Source: Hyphomicrobiales bacterium (lineage in GTDB: Bacteria; Pseudomonadota; Alphaproteobacteria; Rhizobiales; Rhizobiaceae). Taken from it: 64,000 bases of DNA. The notes under the pieces are model-generated. The model was not told where the DNA came from and searched no databases. It worked only from the letters and a program-made list of their open reading frames with translations. Position numbers and translations under genes: made by a program. Below, piece after piece: positions 48,666-57,457 of the stretch; within the stretch, counting starts at the first letter, position 1; each line of letters starts with the position of its first letter. Location of the stretch: positions 16,967 to 80,966 of the forward strand of contig PAPH01000009.1 in assembly GCA_002709005.1 (NCBI GenBank). Direction: 5' to 3'.

Positions 48666-49696
48666 GTGAACACTGTCGGTATGTGGAACGCCGCCAGTCT
48701 CTGATAATCCGATGTGACGAGCAAGACCTCTCCGCCGGGATCAAGTTCGAGCCCCTTCGGCCCGCCCTCTTGCGGATTGTACCGTCCCATCAGGAATGTC
48801 TCCTCGTCCATCACCCGGATCTTGCCGCTCTCCCGGCGATCGCCCGCCCAATCTCCCTCCGGAGCGGAAAAGCGGAGGACGAAGGGCTGGCCGGCGTCGG
48901 CGACGTAAAGACTGCTTCCGTCCGGTGAAAATCGTAGTCCATGGGGATAGTCCACCCCACGGGCGATCCCGTGCGGTTCGCTATCGGGCCCGAGCCTCCG
49001 CGAGCGATCGTAGAAGAAGATTTCATGGCTGGCATGATTGCTGACCGCCATCCATCGACCGTCAGGAGAAACCGTCACGCCGTCGGGAATCTGGAGCCGC
49101 TGCTGCAGAAGCACACGTCCGGGCAGGACGCAGGTTGCCCCGGCGATAACCGTATGGCTGCTGATGCTGTGCTTGATGTTGTCGCAGACGAGCAATTGAG
49201 CCGCGAGGTCATTTCGACGCGTGACCCACACCGAACCGGGCATTCCGAGCGACTGAAACGGGCTGGCCCGGGTAATGAGGCGCAAAGGCGTAAGCGCGGA
49301 ACCGGGCCCACTGACGGAAGCGGCGGGAAGACGAAAGATGTCGACCTTTCCCCCGCGGCTCGCCACGACGACCTTGTCGTCATCGAGAAAATCCACGCCA
49401 TGGGGGCTTTTCATTGTTGCAGAACGAAGTTCGAGACCGCCGTCCATATACAGGACCGGCAGCGGGGCGGACCGGTCGAGAGCCAGAGAGAACAAGCCGC
49501 ACATGTTGCTGTGAAAACCGAGAATCGCCAGCCGTTCTCCGTCCGGCGAAAAGCGCAAATCCTCTGTTCGCCCGAGGCGATCCATCACCTCGCGCGCACC
49601 AGCCGACATAATGATTTGAAGTTGCGGAACCACGTCCGACCCGACTTCCGGTCCGGAGCCTGAAGTCTCGGCCGCATTCTCCATTGCCGCATCCAT
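48662..49696 (-). CDS. Beta-propeller protein coupled to ureE
   Basis: The 344-residue protein consists of repeated beta-propeller blades with the WD40/YncE-like markers SPDGERLAIL, SPHGVDFLDDDKVVVASRGG, SPDGRWMAVSNHAS, SPDGSSLYVADAG and LDPGGEVLLVTSDYQ. There is no signal peptide or enzyme motif. It is not a known urease accessory gene. Its stop overlaps the ureE start by four bases (ATGA), so it is translated with the nickel-insertion genes. Function not recognised; protein binding is the usual role of such folds. Confidence 0.75.
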   Translation of the reverse strand: MDAAMENAAETSGSGPEVGSDVVPQLQIIMSAGAREVMDRLGRTEDLRFSPDGERLAILGFHSNMCGLFSLALDRSAPLPVLYMDGGLELRSATMKSPHGVDFLDDDKVVVASRGGKVDIFRLPAASVSGPGSALTPLRLITRASPFQSLGMPGSVWVTRRNDLAAQLLVCDNIKHSISSHTVIAGATCVLPGRVLLQQRLQIPDGVTVSPDGRWMAVSNHASHEIFFYDRSRRLGPDSEPHGIARGVDYPHGLRFSPDGSSLYVADAGQPFVLRFSAPEGDWAGDRRESGKIRVMDEETFLMGRYNPQEGGPKGLELDPGGEVLLVTSDYQRLAAFHIPTVFT

Positions 49697-49799
49697 GCAA
49701 ACAAACCGCGCTTACGCCCCCGCTGCGCGCATTCCCCTGAAAATTCACCCTTCTCCCGCGACAGTAGCAGTGGCGGAAGAAGGGCGCCAGTGTGAGGTC

Positions 49800-50258
49800 T
49801 CAGGCCGCGTCGCTGGCGAGCACCAGTTTCTCGATCTGGTCGACGGGGTGGTTGGTCAGATCCTTGTCGATCTCGGCGACGATCTTGTCGGAGACCTCCT
49901 TGTGGAGTTCCTTGCGCATTTCGCCCAGAACCGACGGGGCCGCGACGAGTACGAGGTCCTTGTAATTGTGCTTGTGGGCCTGACGGTAGAGGATGCCGGC
50001 AAGGTCCTTGGCGAAACGATCCTCGGCCAGTTGGTGCCAGTCGGTGTCCGCGACAGCCGATCGATGTCCGCTGCCGCCGTCGCTCATGCGGCCAGGACGG
50101 TGCGTGCCCTGTTCGGACGTCGGCGGATTGTCCTGCTCTTCCTCGCGGAAGACCTCGAGCATGGGGAATTTCTCGTCCCCCGAATTGCGCAGGAAAAGGG
50201 CCTTAGAGCCGTCGGCGACGACGACCCATCCATCGTGTTTCAAGCGGATATCGGACAT
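49800..50258 (-). CDS. Host attachment family protein
   Basis: The 152-residue protein starts MSDIRLKHDGWVVVADGSKALFLRNSG and ends in the alpha-beta domain KDLVLVAAPSVLGEMRKELHKEVSDKIVAEIDKDLTNHPVDQIEKLV. This matches the family named for attachment to host cells in Agrobacterium and related to eRF1-like (baeRF) domains. The true activity is unclear. A GGAG site precedes the ATG. It stands about 100 bases from both neighbours within the urease cluster. Confidence 0.85.
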   Translation of the reverse strand: MSDIRLKHDGWVVVADGSKALFLRNSGDEKFPMLEVFREEEQDNPPTSEQGTHRPGRMSDGGSGHRSAVADTDWHQLAEDRFAKDLAGILYRQAHKHNYKDLVLVAAPSVLGEMRKELHKEVSDKIVAEIDKDLTNHPVDQIEKLVLASDAA

Positions 50259-50356
50259 TTTCGTCTCCTTTGCTTACAGACGAAAAACGTTCGGGAAGCG
50301 AGATCGTTGCTCGACGACATGACCCGCGCCATCCGGTCGCATGCGCTTATCAGGAG

Positions 50357-50836
50357 TTAAACCAGCTGCTTTCGCAACGTCACCGAGGTCGGGCGATCGT
50401 AACCCGCATGGGCGGTCCGTTCGATCTCGACAAAACCAAGCGCGCCGAACGCGGCAAGATTTTCCGTGAGTTCGATGCGCACCTGCAGTTCCAGATAGTC
50501 CCAGCCGGCCTCGCGACCGTGAGCTTCAATGAATTCGAGCATTCGGCGGGTGATGCCGCGCCTGCGCCAGCCCTCCTCGACGGCAATCTTGCCGACGTAA
50601 GCCCAGTTCCCTTCCGGCCTGACGAAGGCGGTTGCGACCAGGTGGTCGCCGCTCCTGCAGCTGAGGATGAATTCGTCACCGGCTTTCCTGGCCAGCAATT
50701 CCGAAGTGAGCCTGGTCATCGACGACGGCGGGTCGATCCGTGTCGCCATCGGCGCGAAAGACCGGTCCAGAAGCGCATGAAGAGCGTCCCAATCCGCGAA
50801 GTCGCGGTCGGGAAACCGGTAGACGAGATCAGTCAT
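50357..50836 (-). CDS. GNAT family N-acetyltransferase
   Basis: The 159-residue protein has the acetyl-CoA binding motif VGKIAVEEGWRRRGITRRMLEFIEAHGREAGWDYLELQV, the hallmark (R/Q-x-x-G-x-G/A) of GNAT enzymes, with ALGFVEIERTAHAGY after it. The substrate is unknown. It starts ten bases after the ureC stop, so it is likely co-transcribed with urease. Similar GNATs occur near ureC in other rhizobia, but I know of no established urease function. Confidence 0.87.
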   Translation of the reverse strand: MTDLVYRFPDRDFADWDALHALLDRSFAPMATRIDPPSSMTRLTSELLARKAGDEFILSCRSGDHLVATAFVRPEGNWAYVGKIAVEEGWRRRGITRRMLEFIEAHGREAGWDYLELQVRIELTENLAAFGALGFVEIERTAHAGYDRPTSVTLRKQLV

Positions 50837-50846
50837 GCGCCGGCGT

Positions 50847-52559
50847 CTAGAACAGGAAGTAGCGCTGCGCCATGGGCAGGACGTTGGCCGGCTCGCAGGT
50901 CAACAACTCGCCATCGGCGCGAACCTCGTAGGTTTCCGGATCGACCTCGATTGCCGGCATGGCGTCGTTGAGAAGCATCGAGGACTTCGAAATGCCGCCG
51001 CGGGTATTCTCGACCGCCACCATCTTCTTGGCGGTGCCGAGCTTGTGGGCGAGCCCGTCCTCGATGGCTGCCGCCGAGACGAAAGTTATCGACGTGCTGG
51101 TGCGCGCCTTGCCGTAGGCGCCGAACATCGGGCGATAGTGCATGGGCTGCGGCGTCGGGATCGAGGCGTTCGGGTCACCCATGGGCGCGGCGGCGATCAT
51201 GCCGCCGAGGAGCACCATCTCGGGCTTGACGCCGAAGAAGGCCGGGTTCCAGAGAACCAGATCGGCGCGCTTGCCGACCTCGATCGAGCCGATCTCGTGC
51301 GACATGCCCTGCGCGATGGCCGGGTTGATGGTGTATTTGGCGATGTAGCGGCGGACGCGAAAATTGTCGTTGTCACCGGTCTCCTGCGGCAGGCGGCCGC
51401 GCTGGCGCTTCATCTTGTCGGCGGTCTGCCAGGTGCGGATGATGACCTCGCCGACGCGGCCCATGGCCTGGCTATCGGAAGCGATGATCGAAAAGGCGCC
51501 GAGATCGTGGAGGATGTCCTCCGCGGCGATGGTTTCCTTGCGGATGCGGCTTTCGGCGAAGGCGATGTCTTCGGGTATCGAGGCGTCGAGATGATGGCAG
51601 ACCATCAGCATGTCGAGATGCTCGGCGATGGTGTTCTGCGTGTAGGGTCGGGTCGGGTTGGTCGAGGACGGAATGACGTTGGGCAGCCCGCAGACCTTGA
51701 TGATGTCGGGCGCATGGCCGCCGCCAGCACCTTCGGTATGGAAGGCATGGATGGTGCGGCCCTTTATGGCCCTGACCGTATCCTCGACGAAGCCGCTTTC
51801 ATTGAGCGTGTCGGTATGGATCATGACCTGGACGTCGAGCTGATCGGCTACCGACAGGCAGCAGTCGATGGCGGCCGGCGTCGTGCCCCAGTCCTCGTGA
51901 AGCTTGAGCGCGCAGGCGCCGCCGAGAACCATCTCCTCGATTGCCTCGGGACGGGCCGCATTGCCCTTGCCGGAGAAGCCGATATTCATCGGAAACGCAT
52001 CGGCCGCCTCGATCATCCGGGCGAGGTGCCAGGGGCCGGGTGTGCAGGTGGTCGCCAGCGTGCCGTGGGCAGGGCCTGTGCCGCCGCCCAGCATGGTGGT
52101 CAGCCCGCTCATCAGCGCTTCCTCGATCTGCTGCGGGCAGATGAAATGGATGTGGCTGTCGAAGCCGCCGGCGGTGAGGATCTTTCCCTCGCCCGCTATC
52201 GCCTCGGTGCCGGGACCCACTATGATGTCGACATTCGGCTGGGTATCGGGGTTGCCGGCCTTGCCGATCGCCTCGATGCGCCCGTCTTTCAGGCCGATAT
52301 CGGCCTTGTAGATACCCGTGTGGTCAACGACCAGCGCATTGGTGATGACGGTATCCACAGCACCATCGGCACGGGTAACCTGGGACTGACCCATGCCATC
52401 ACGGATCACCTTGCCGCCGCCGAATTTCACCTCCTCGCCGTAGGTGGTGAAATCCTTCTCCACCTCGATGAAGAGTTCGGTATCGGCCAGCCGCACCTTG
52501 TCGCCGGTGGTCGGGCCATACATGGCCGCGTAGGAAGAGCGGGTGATCTTGGCTGGCAT
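50847..52559 (-). CDS. ureC: Urease alpha subunit
   Basis: UreC is the catalytic subunit that hydrolyses urea to ammonia and carbamate with two nickel ions. The 570-residue protein has the carbamylated Lys219 in [11 protein letters not shown], metal-ligand His motifs ([40 protein letters not shown]) and the mobile-flap segment [38 protein letters not shown] follows. It sits downstream of three non-urease genes and separately from ureA and ureB. Confidence 0.98.
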   Translation of the reverse strand: MPAKITRSSYAAMYGPTTGDKVRLADTELFIEVEKDFTTYGEEVKFGGGKVIRDGMGQSQVTRADGAVDTVITNALVVDHTGIYKADIGLKDGRIEAIGKAGNPDTQPNVDIIVGPGTEAIAGEGKILTAGGFDSHIHFICPQQIEEALMSGLTTMLGGGTGPAHGTLATTCTPGPWHLARMIEAADAFPMNIGFSGKGNAARPEAIEEMVLGGACALKLHEDWGTTPAAIDCCLSVADQLDVQVMIHTDTLNESGFVEDTVRAIKGRTIHAFHTEGAGGGHAPDIIKVCGLPNVIPSSTNPTRPYTQNTIAEHLDMLMVCHHLDASIPEDIAFAESRIRKETIAAEDILHDLGAFSIIASDSQAMGRVGEVIIRTWQTADKMKRQRGRLPQETGDNDNFRVRRYIAKYTINPAIAQGMSHEIGSIEVGKRADLVLWNPAFFGVKPEMVLLGGMIAAAPMGDPNASIPTPQPMHYRPMFGAYGKARTSTSITFVSAAAIEDGLAHKLGTAKKMVAVENTRGGISKSSMLLNDAMPAIEVDPETYEVRADGELLTCEPANVLPMAQRYFLF

Positions 52560-52572
52560 CGGTGTTCCCCTG

Positions 52573-53001
52573 TTAGTTCGATCCGGTCAGGATGTCGCGG
52601 AAATAGGCGTTGCGCTCTTCCGTCAGGCGTGTCTGGCAGGTGAGCCCGATCATCGGCTGCATGGTGCCGCCGAAATATTCGTAGGCTTCGTATTCACACT
52701 GGCGGTCGCGGTATTCGATCCAGGCCCGCTGGGCTGTGCGCAATGCCTCGAAGGAAGTCGGCACGCCGCGGTCGGCATAGATCGTTCCCTGATCCTCGTC
52801 GAACGCTTTCGCCTTGGCGACCACTTCGGGCCAGAGCGCATTCAAGGTGGCATCCGCCTTCTTGTAATCCTGGTCGGCGCAATAGTTCATTTCCATCTGG
52901 GTCATGGCGTTGGCGCAATCGACCTCAGGCTCTTCGGCGGCCGCGACGACCGATCCCATCACCAAGAGTGGCAGCACGACCAGGCAGGCTTTCAATTTCA
53001 C
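52573..53001 (-). CDS. LprI-like/DUF1311 exported protein
   Basis: The 142-residue protein has a signal peptide (1-22, [22 protein letters not shown]). The mature domain has four cysteines ([28 protein letters not shown]) and the family core [20 protein letters not shown]1311 includes LprI, a lysozyme inhibitor of Mycobacterium; the function here is unproven. It starts with GTG overlapping the preceding gene stop (GTGA) and lies 14 bases before ureC, so it is embedded in the urease operon. Confidence 0.83.
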   Translation of the reverse strand: MKLKACLVVLPLLVMGSVVAAAEEPEVDCANAMTQMEMNYCADQDYKKADATLNALWPEVVAKAKAFDEDQGTIYADRGVPTSFEALRTAQRAWIEYRDRQCEYEAYEYFGGTMQPMIGLTCQTRLTEERNAYFRDILTGSN

Positions 53002-53321
53002 TTCGTTTTTCCCTTCCGCTTGCTTCCGCCAAGCCGCTTCTTGTTTGCCGCCAGAGTCCGTTTGGCGGGCGCCATGGCGGCGTTGGCGATCTGCTTGGGC
53101 GACTTGCCTGTGGCGGCGGCGATGCCGGCCCGCATCGCGCCCTCGGCCATGGCCGCCTGTTTTTCGGCGATCATGCGGGTGTTCTCGCCCTTGGCGGCCG
53201 TGCTGGTGGCCAGGCCGAACATCCGCGCGGCGATGACGAACTGGGCGTCGGCAGCCATCCGGGCCATGTCGAAGCTCGCGCTGATCATCGAGGACGCGGG
53301 GCTCTTCCGCCGCCGCGCCAT
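52998..53321 (-). CDS. Uncharacterised 107-residue alanine/lysine-rich protein
   Basis: The protein starts MARRRKSPASSMISASFDMARMAADAQFVIAARMFGL and is alanine- and methionine-rich, probably helical. The C-terminus is very basic ([12 protein letters not shown]). There is no signal peptide and no catalytic motif I recognise. It overlaps the cyclase stop by one base (TGATG) and the LprI-like start by four, so it is a real coupled gene. Its helical, low-complexity character recalls phasins or DNA/RNA-binding small proteins, but I cannot assign it. Confidence 0.7.
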   Translation of the reverse strand: MARRRKSPASSMISASFDMARMAADAQFVIAARMFGLATSTAAKGENTRMIAEKQAAMAEGAMRAGIAAATGKSPKQIANAAMAPAKRTLAANKKRLGGSKRKGKTK

Positions 53322-54136
53322 CAGATTACCGCCATGACGCGGGCAGGCCCGCCGGTGCCGTCACGATGCTTGGGCGCGCCGACGAAAAGTGTCGCGCCGG
53401 AGGCCGGAAGCTGGTCGAGGCTCGCGAGATTCTCGATGCCGAAATGGCCCGAGGGGAGCCAGGAATTGTGAACCGCGAAATCGGCCGAATTGCCCGGGTC
53501 GAGCGAGAGCGTGTCGACACCGATCGATCCCGCCCCCATTTCGGCAAGCATGTCGGTGGCGGCCTTGGAGAAGCCCGGGAATGCGAAATTTCCCTCGGCG
53601 TTCGTTCGGTAAGCGTCGGTGCCGAGCTTGGCTTCCCAGCCGGAGTTCATCGCCACGCAGGCGCCCTGCGGGATGTCGCCGTTGGCACTCACCCAGGCTT
53701 CGATGTCCTCTGGCTCGACCATGGCATTGGCGTCGTCGGCGGCCTTGGCCTTGATGTCGACGATGCAGAGCGGGCAGACGAGGTTTTGCGGGTCGAGTTC
53801 CGCAACCGAGGTGTTGTCCTTGGAGAAATGCAGCGGCGCATCGATATGCGTGCCGGAATGTTCGAAGATGGTCAATTCCCAGAGCTGGTAGCCCGACTCG
53901 TCGATATTGACGTTCTCCTTGTAGAGAATGCCCGGCTTGCCGTCGAAGGTGGGAAACTCGCCGTCGAAGACATGGGTGAGATCGACGACCTTGCCGGAGG
54001 CCTGGGCCAACGCGGGACGGGCTGAAACGGCGCCTGCCGCCGTCGCCGCGAAACCGGCGGCGGCGGATTTGCGGAAGAAGTCGCGACGCGAGAGCATCGA
54101 GGATTTCACATTTTCGATCACGCAGACGTGGCACAT
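53321..54136 (-). CDS. Tat-exported cyclase family protein
   Basis: The 271-residue protein carries the cyclase/formamidase metal motif H93-S-G-T-H97-I-D99-A-P101-L-H103. Ahead of it is a twin-arginine signal, SRRDFFRK (16-23), followed by a hydrophobic stretch ending SARPALA, so the folded enzyme is likely exported. The N-terminus before the Tat signal reads MCHVCVIENVKSS, an unusual Cys-His-x-Cys extension; an AGAGGAA site supports that start (54136). Family members hydrolyse cyclic amides or formyl amides; the substrate is unknown. It lies between ureB and the small gene before ureC. Confidence 0.85.
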   Translation of the reverse strand: MCHVCVIENVKSSMLSRRDFFRKSAAAGFAATAAGAVSARPALAQASGKVVDLTHVFDGEFPTFDGKPGILYKENVNIDESGYQLWELTIFEHSGTHIDAPLHFSKDNTSVAELDPQNLVCPLCIVDIKAKAADDANAMVEPEDIEAWVSANGDIPQGACVAMNSGWEAKLGTDAYRTNAEGNFAFPGFSKAATDMLAEMGAGSIGVDTLSLDPGNSADFAVHNSWLPSGHFGIENLASLDQLPASGATLFVGAPKHRDGTGGPARVMAVI

Positions 54137-54193
54137 GTCATATTCCTCTTCTTCTCTGGAACAAATGTGTGAACTGCAGAAACTCGCGTGGGC

Positions 54194-54514
54194 TCAGAGT
54201 GCTCCCATAATCTTTTGCTGGAAGCCGTAGACCGCGCGTTTTCCGGCAAGCGGCACGAGGGTGACGTCCCTCTCCTGCCCCGGCTCGAAACGCACGGCGG
54301 TGCCCGCGGCGATATCGAGCCGCATGCCGCGCGCGGCGGCGCGGTCGAACGACAGCGCCTCATTGGTTTCGAAAAAATGGTAGTGGCTTCCGACCTGGAC
54401 GGGCCGGTCGCCGGTATTGGCCACTTTGAGCGTGACCGCAGACGCGCCCGCGTTCAGTTCGATTTCGCCATCCTTGACGATCACTTCACCGGGTACCATG
54501 GGCGCGTTCTCCAT
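54194..54514 (-). CDS. ureB: Urease beta subunit
   Basis: The 106-residue structural subunit has [37 protein letters not shown] and [24 protein letters not shown], all canonical for UreB. It forms the urease trimer with UreA and UreC. It follows ureJ by 16 bases. The next gene downstream is the Tat cyclase and not ureC, which is unusual. Confidence 0.97.
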   Translation of the reverse strand: MENAPMVPGEVIVKDGEIELNAGASAVTLKVANTGDRPVQVGSHYHFFETNEALSFDRAAARGMRLDIAAGTAVRFEPGQERDVTLVPLAGKRAVYGFQQKIMGAL

Positions 54515-54530
54515 TTTTCAGTTCAGGTGC

Positions 54531-55109
54531 TTATCCGGCAACGGCGAGAAGAACGCCGGCCGCGGCGGTGGCGAGACCGGCGATGCGGGTGACCGTGGCA
54601 TTGCCGAAGCGGCCGAAGCCGAGACCGAGCGCGATACCGGCGGCATGAAGGGCGGCGGTCGCCAGGATGAAGCCGATCGCAAAGCTCGCAGCACCGGCCG
54701 AACCGAGTTCACCGCCATGGGCGTGGCCGTGAAACAGTGCGAAGAAGCCGACGACGGCGGCCATGCCGGCGGTCGAGAATGGCAGAGCCAGCGCGATCAT
54801 CAGGCCGACGAAGATCACCGAGGAGAGGATCACCGGTTCGACGAAGGGAAGCGGCATGCCGAGAATGGCAGCCGCGAAACCCACCGCCATGGCCCCGACG
54901 AAGGCCGCCGGAACGGCGAGCATCGCCTTCCGGCCCAGCGAAGCGGCCCAGACGCCGACGGCGACCATGACCAGAATATGGTCGAGGCCGAAGAGCGGAT
55001 GCGAGAAACCGGCGGCGAAAGAGCCATGTTCCGCGGGATTGAGGTGGGCGAAAGCCGGGGCGGTGGCGGCAGCGAGCGCCGCGGCGGCAATGGCGATACG
55101 TTTCATCAT
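54531..55109 (-). CDS. ureJ: HupE/UreJ family nickel/cobalt permease
   Basis: The 192-residue membrane protein has a signal-like first helix, then HPLFGLDHILVMVAVGVWAASLG. The HPxxGLDH motif is the metal-binding signature of HupE/UreJ proteins. Five or six further helices follow, with HGHAHGGELG near the end. Members bring nickel (or cobalt) into the cell for urease or hydrogenase. A GGAAC site precedes ATG-ATG at 55109. It sits between ureA and ureB. Confidence 0.92.
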   Translation of the reverse strand: MMKRIAIAAAALAAATAPAFAHLNPAEHGSFAAGFSHPLFGLDHILVMVAVGVWAASLGRKAMLAVPAAFVGAMAVGFAAAILGMPLPFVEPVILSSVIFVGLMIALALPFSTAGMAAVVGFFALFHGHAHGGELGSAGAASFAIGFILATAALHAAGIALGLGFGRFGNATVTRIAGLATAAAGVLLAVAG

Positions 55110-55251
55110 CTTGAAGTTCCTTCTTTGGTCGACACGGCGCCCTCCATTGGTCGCGCCGTCAAAATGAATGCGTGACTCACGCTCATCGGAGATATCACGA
55201 GCCGAGCCCCACGTCCTCCATCAGCTGCGCCTGAAATCCGTTTCGTTCGCG

Positions 55252-55509
55252 TCATGCCGCGCGCACCTCGGTACAGGCCGGCTTCGCCGACAGGACCCGC
55301 TCTGTGGACGGCGGGTATTTTTCCAGAAGATGGGCCGGACGGATCGGCCGGAGGACAAACCCACCGCCGCAATTGGGGCATGCGCCGCCGAGGCGGGTCT
55401 CGACGCAATCCGCGCAGAAAGTGCACTCGAAGGTGCAGATCATCGCCTCCGCACTGTCGGCCGGGAGATCGCGGTCGCAACATTCGCAATTCGGCTTGAG
55501 CGCCAGCAT
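55252..55509 (-). CDS. DUF1272 zinc-ribbon protein
   Basis: The 85-residue protein has four paired cysteine motifs: CECC, CTFECTFCADC and CPNCGGG. They form a small zinc-binding fold typical of DUF1272. Its function is unknown; a metal- or protein-binding role is inferred. A clear GGAGG site precedes the ATG at 55509. It follows ureA by ten bases and may be co-transcribed with it. Confidence 0.88.
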   Translation of the reverse strand: MLALKPNCECCDRDLPADSAEAMICTFECTFCADCVETRLGGACPNCGGGFVLRPIRPAHLLEKYPPSTERVLSAKPACTEVRAA

Positions 55510-55519
55510 CTTCTTCCTC

Positions 55520-55822
55520 CTAGCGGATGGGTTCGTGAACAGTGACGAGCTTGGTGCCGTCGGGAAAGGTCGCCTCGACCTGGATGTCGTGGATCATCTC
55601 GGCAACGCCCACCATGACCTGGTCGCGGGAGACGACATGGGCGCCGGACTCCATCAGATCGGCGACCGAACGGCCGTCACGGGCGCCCTCCACGACGAAA
55701 TCGGTGATCAGCGCGATTGCCTCGGGATGGTTGAGCTTGACACCCCGCTCGAGCCGGCACCGGGCCACCATTGCCGCCATGGCCACCAGCAGCTTGTCTT
55801 TTTCCCTCGGGGTCAGGTTCAT
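55520..55822 (-). CDS. ureA: Urease gamma subunit
   Basis: The 100-residue structural subunit starts [39 protein letters not shown] and contains [31 protein letters not shown], the canonical UreA pattern. It forms the urease complex with UreB and UreC. It follows ureD by 45 bases. Confidence 0.98.
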   Translation of the reverse strand: MNLTPREKDKLLVAMAAMVARCRLERGVKLNHPEAIALITDFVVEGARDGRSVADLMESGAHVVSRDQVMVGVAEMIHDIQVEATFPDGTKLVTVHEPIR

Positions 55823-55867
55823 CGCGTCTCTCGTCTTCTTTCTGTGGTTCGGCTTGCAGATCCGCGG

Positions 55868-56743
55868 CTAGATTGACCAAATTTTGGGCAAGTCTGCTCC
55901 GGGATTAAGCAGGCCGATCAAGGGTATGAGTGTCTTTCGCAGGTCATAGCCATCCTTCGCCATGATCCTCGCAAGAAGCTTGCCAGTCCCGCCAACCTTC
56001 CAGGCGGACACGCCACCATTTTCACCGACAATCCGGCGCGCCGATATCAAGCGATCCTCCGCGTCAGCGCCGACAAGAAGAAGCGTGGCGAAGGCGCGGG
56101 CCTGACCGGCAACGGCTGCACGGGGCAGATCCGCAGCGATATCGGGCCCGATCGCAAAATCCTCGGCATGAACGAGCCGGCCTTCCCTGCGGACACGCCA
56201 GCGATCGCGGAAGATACCGGCGTGCACCGCCTCCCCCATGGCCTTGCGACCGAAAATCACCGGCTCGACGACAAGCAGCGAGGCATCGCCGGCCATGTCG
56301 GCGTCGAGGCACCTCGAAAGCCGCGCACGATCGAACAGGATGGTTTCCTGCGGAAGCCAGCACAGCCGCGCGCCCGTTCCTGCGTTCAGCGAGACGGAAA
56401 CATCCGCGCAAGCATCGCCCGAGGCCCTGTAGGTCTTTTCGCAGGCCTGGGTGGTCAGCGTGAGCGCGGTGCCCTCGCCCGCCACGCAATTCCACGACAT
56501 CCTGTCGCCGCCTGTGAGCCCTCCGGCGGTATTGATGAGTACCGCCTCGAGACCGGACGACGCGGGATTGCGCGGCAGCCGGATCTTGGCGGCTCCTTCC
56601 TGGTAGAGCCGTTCGATACGGCTTCGTCCGGAAGTCGCCTTGACGGAAATGCGGCCGCAGCCACTGGCGCGCTGCATTGAAGGCGCCGCACCGGGCTTTA
56701 AAACCGCCTCGTCGATCGCAATTGCGGCGGCCCGCGCATTCAT
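55868..56743 (-). CDS. ureD: Urease accessory protein UreD
   Basis: UreD (UreH) is the scaffold that binds apo-urease and through which nickel passes from UreG. The 291-residue protein has the family segments INTAGGLTGGDRMSW, TLTTQACEKTYRA, LCWLPQETILFDRARLSR and VEPVIFGRKAMGE. It is the first gene of the urease cluster. An AGAGGA site lies upstream of the ATG at 56743. Confidence 0.94.
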   Translation of the reverse strand: MNARAAAIAIDEAVLKPGAAPSMQRASGCGRISVKATSGRSRIERLYQEGAAKIRLPRNPASSGLEAVLINTAGGLTGGDRMSWNCVAGEGTALTLTTQACEKTYRASGDACADVSVSLNAGTGARLCWLPQETILFDRARLSRCLDADMAGDASLLVVEPVIFGRKAMGEAVHAGIFRDRWRVRREGRLVHAEDFAIGPDIAADLPRAAVAGQARAFATLLLVGADAEDRLISARRIVGENGGVSAWKVGGTGKLLARIMAKDGYDLRKTLIPLIGLLNPGADLPKIWSI

Positions 56744-56966
56744 CGCCGTGTCCTCTTGTCCCTCTGAAGGCGATCATGAGAAATGGCGGGCTCTCGCGCA
56801 AGAGACGGGGCGTGCTTTTCATCGCCTCCACAAGGAATATCGGTCCGACGACAGGACAACAGAAACCTCGACCTGTGCAATACCGCACATCGGGTGCAAC
56901 CATTTTCCGGCATATACGTTTTCACCAAGACGAAAGCGGGCGTGCCGCCCGGAAAGGAACACGAAA

Positions 56967-57092
56967 ATGCTGATTGCCCTGGTAGCGTTGACGATGAGCC
57001 TGGCCCTGATGGCGTCCGCCCTCGTCATTATCCACCTGGAAGGCCAGTCCCTTGAGCCCGACCAGAAAAAAGTCGCATTTCGCGCAAACTGA
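56967..57092 (+). CDS. Small 41-residue membrane protein
   Basis: MLIALVALTMSLALMASALVIIH is a single hydrophobic helix (1-23) followed by a short charged tail, LEGQSLEPDQKKVAFRAN. An AAAGGAA site lies eight bases before the ATG. No family is recognised. It precedes the glycine-zipper lipoprotein by 32 bases and may be in the same transcript. A small envelope or membrane-associated peptide is likely. Confidence 0.55.
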   Translation: MLIALVALTMSLALMASALVIIHLEGQSLEPDQKKVAFRAN

Positions 57093-57124
57093 TTAACGCC
57101 GCTAATCCAAGGAGGGATTTCTTA

Positions 57125-57403
57125 ATGCGTATTCTTATTTCAGGCCTTGCAGCAGTTGCACTTCTTGCCGCCGCTGGCTGCACCACCACCGAAAAGCGTG
57201 CTGCTGGCGGTGCCGCAGTCGGCGCCGGCACTGGCGCTCTGGTTGCGGCAGCAACCGGCTCCGGCGGATCCGGCGTTGCAACCGGCGCTCTGATCGGTGG
57301 CGCCGCCGGCGCTCTTCTGGGTGCCGCTACGGCTCCTGGCCAGTGCCGCTACCGCGACCGTTACGGCAACGTCTACACGGCTGATTGCCCGAACGGCTAC
57401 TGA
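57125..57403 (+). CDS. Glycine-zipper lipoprotein
   Basis: The 92-residue protein has a lipoprotein signal with lipobox LAAAGC at residue 19 and a short TTTEKRA linker. A glycine-zipper domain follows (GGAAVGAGTGALVAAATG, ATGALIGGAAGALLGAATA), ending CRYRDRYGNVYTADC. This resembles the 17-kDa surface antigen and OmpA-type glycine-zipper lipoproteins of alphaproteobacteria. An outer-membrane location is inferred. A strong terminator follows at 57425-57457. Confidence 0.85.
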   Translation: MRILISGLAAVALLAAAGCTTTEKRAAGGAAVGAGTGALVAAATGSGGSGVATGALIGGAAGALLGAATAPGQCRYRDRYGNVYTADCPNGY

Positions 57404-57424
57404 TCGGACTGACAGTCTGAATAG

Positions 57425-57457
57425 AACGGCTGGCGCCATTCGCGCCGGCCGTTTTTT
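57425..57457 (+). terminator. Intrinsic terminator after the glycine-zipper lipoprotein
   Basis: A 12-bp stem with one U-G pair, AACGGCTGGCGC/GCGCCGGCCGTT (57425-57436 with 57442-57453), is followed by TTTTTT. The stop codon of the convergent lysR gene (57456-57458) lies inside the T-run. Confidence 0.9.

Noticed and set aside
55106..55489. A 127-codon minus-strand frame across the DUF1272 gene
   Set aside because: It overlaps DUF1272 out of frame, lacks the zinc-ribbon cysteines and has no ribosome site. The 142-base gap before ureJ holds nothing I can support.
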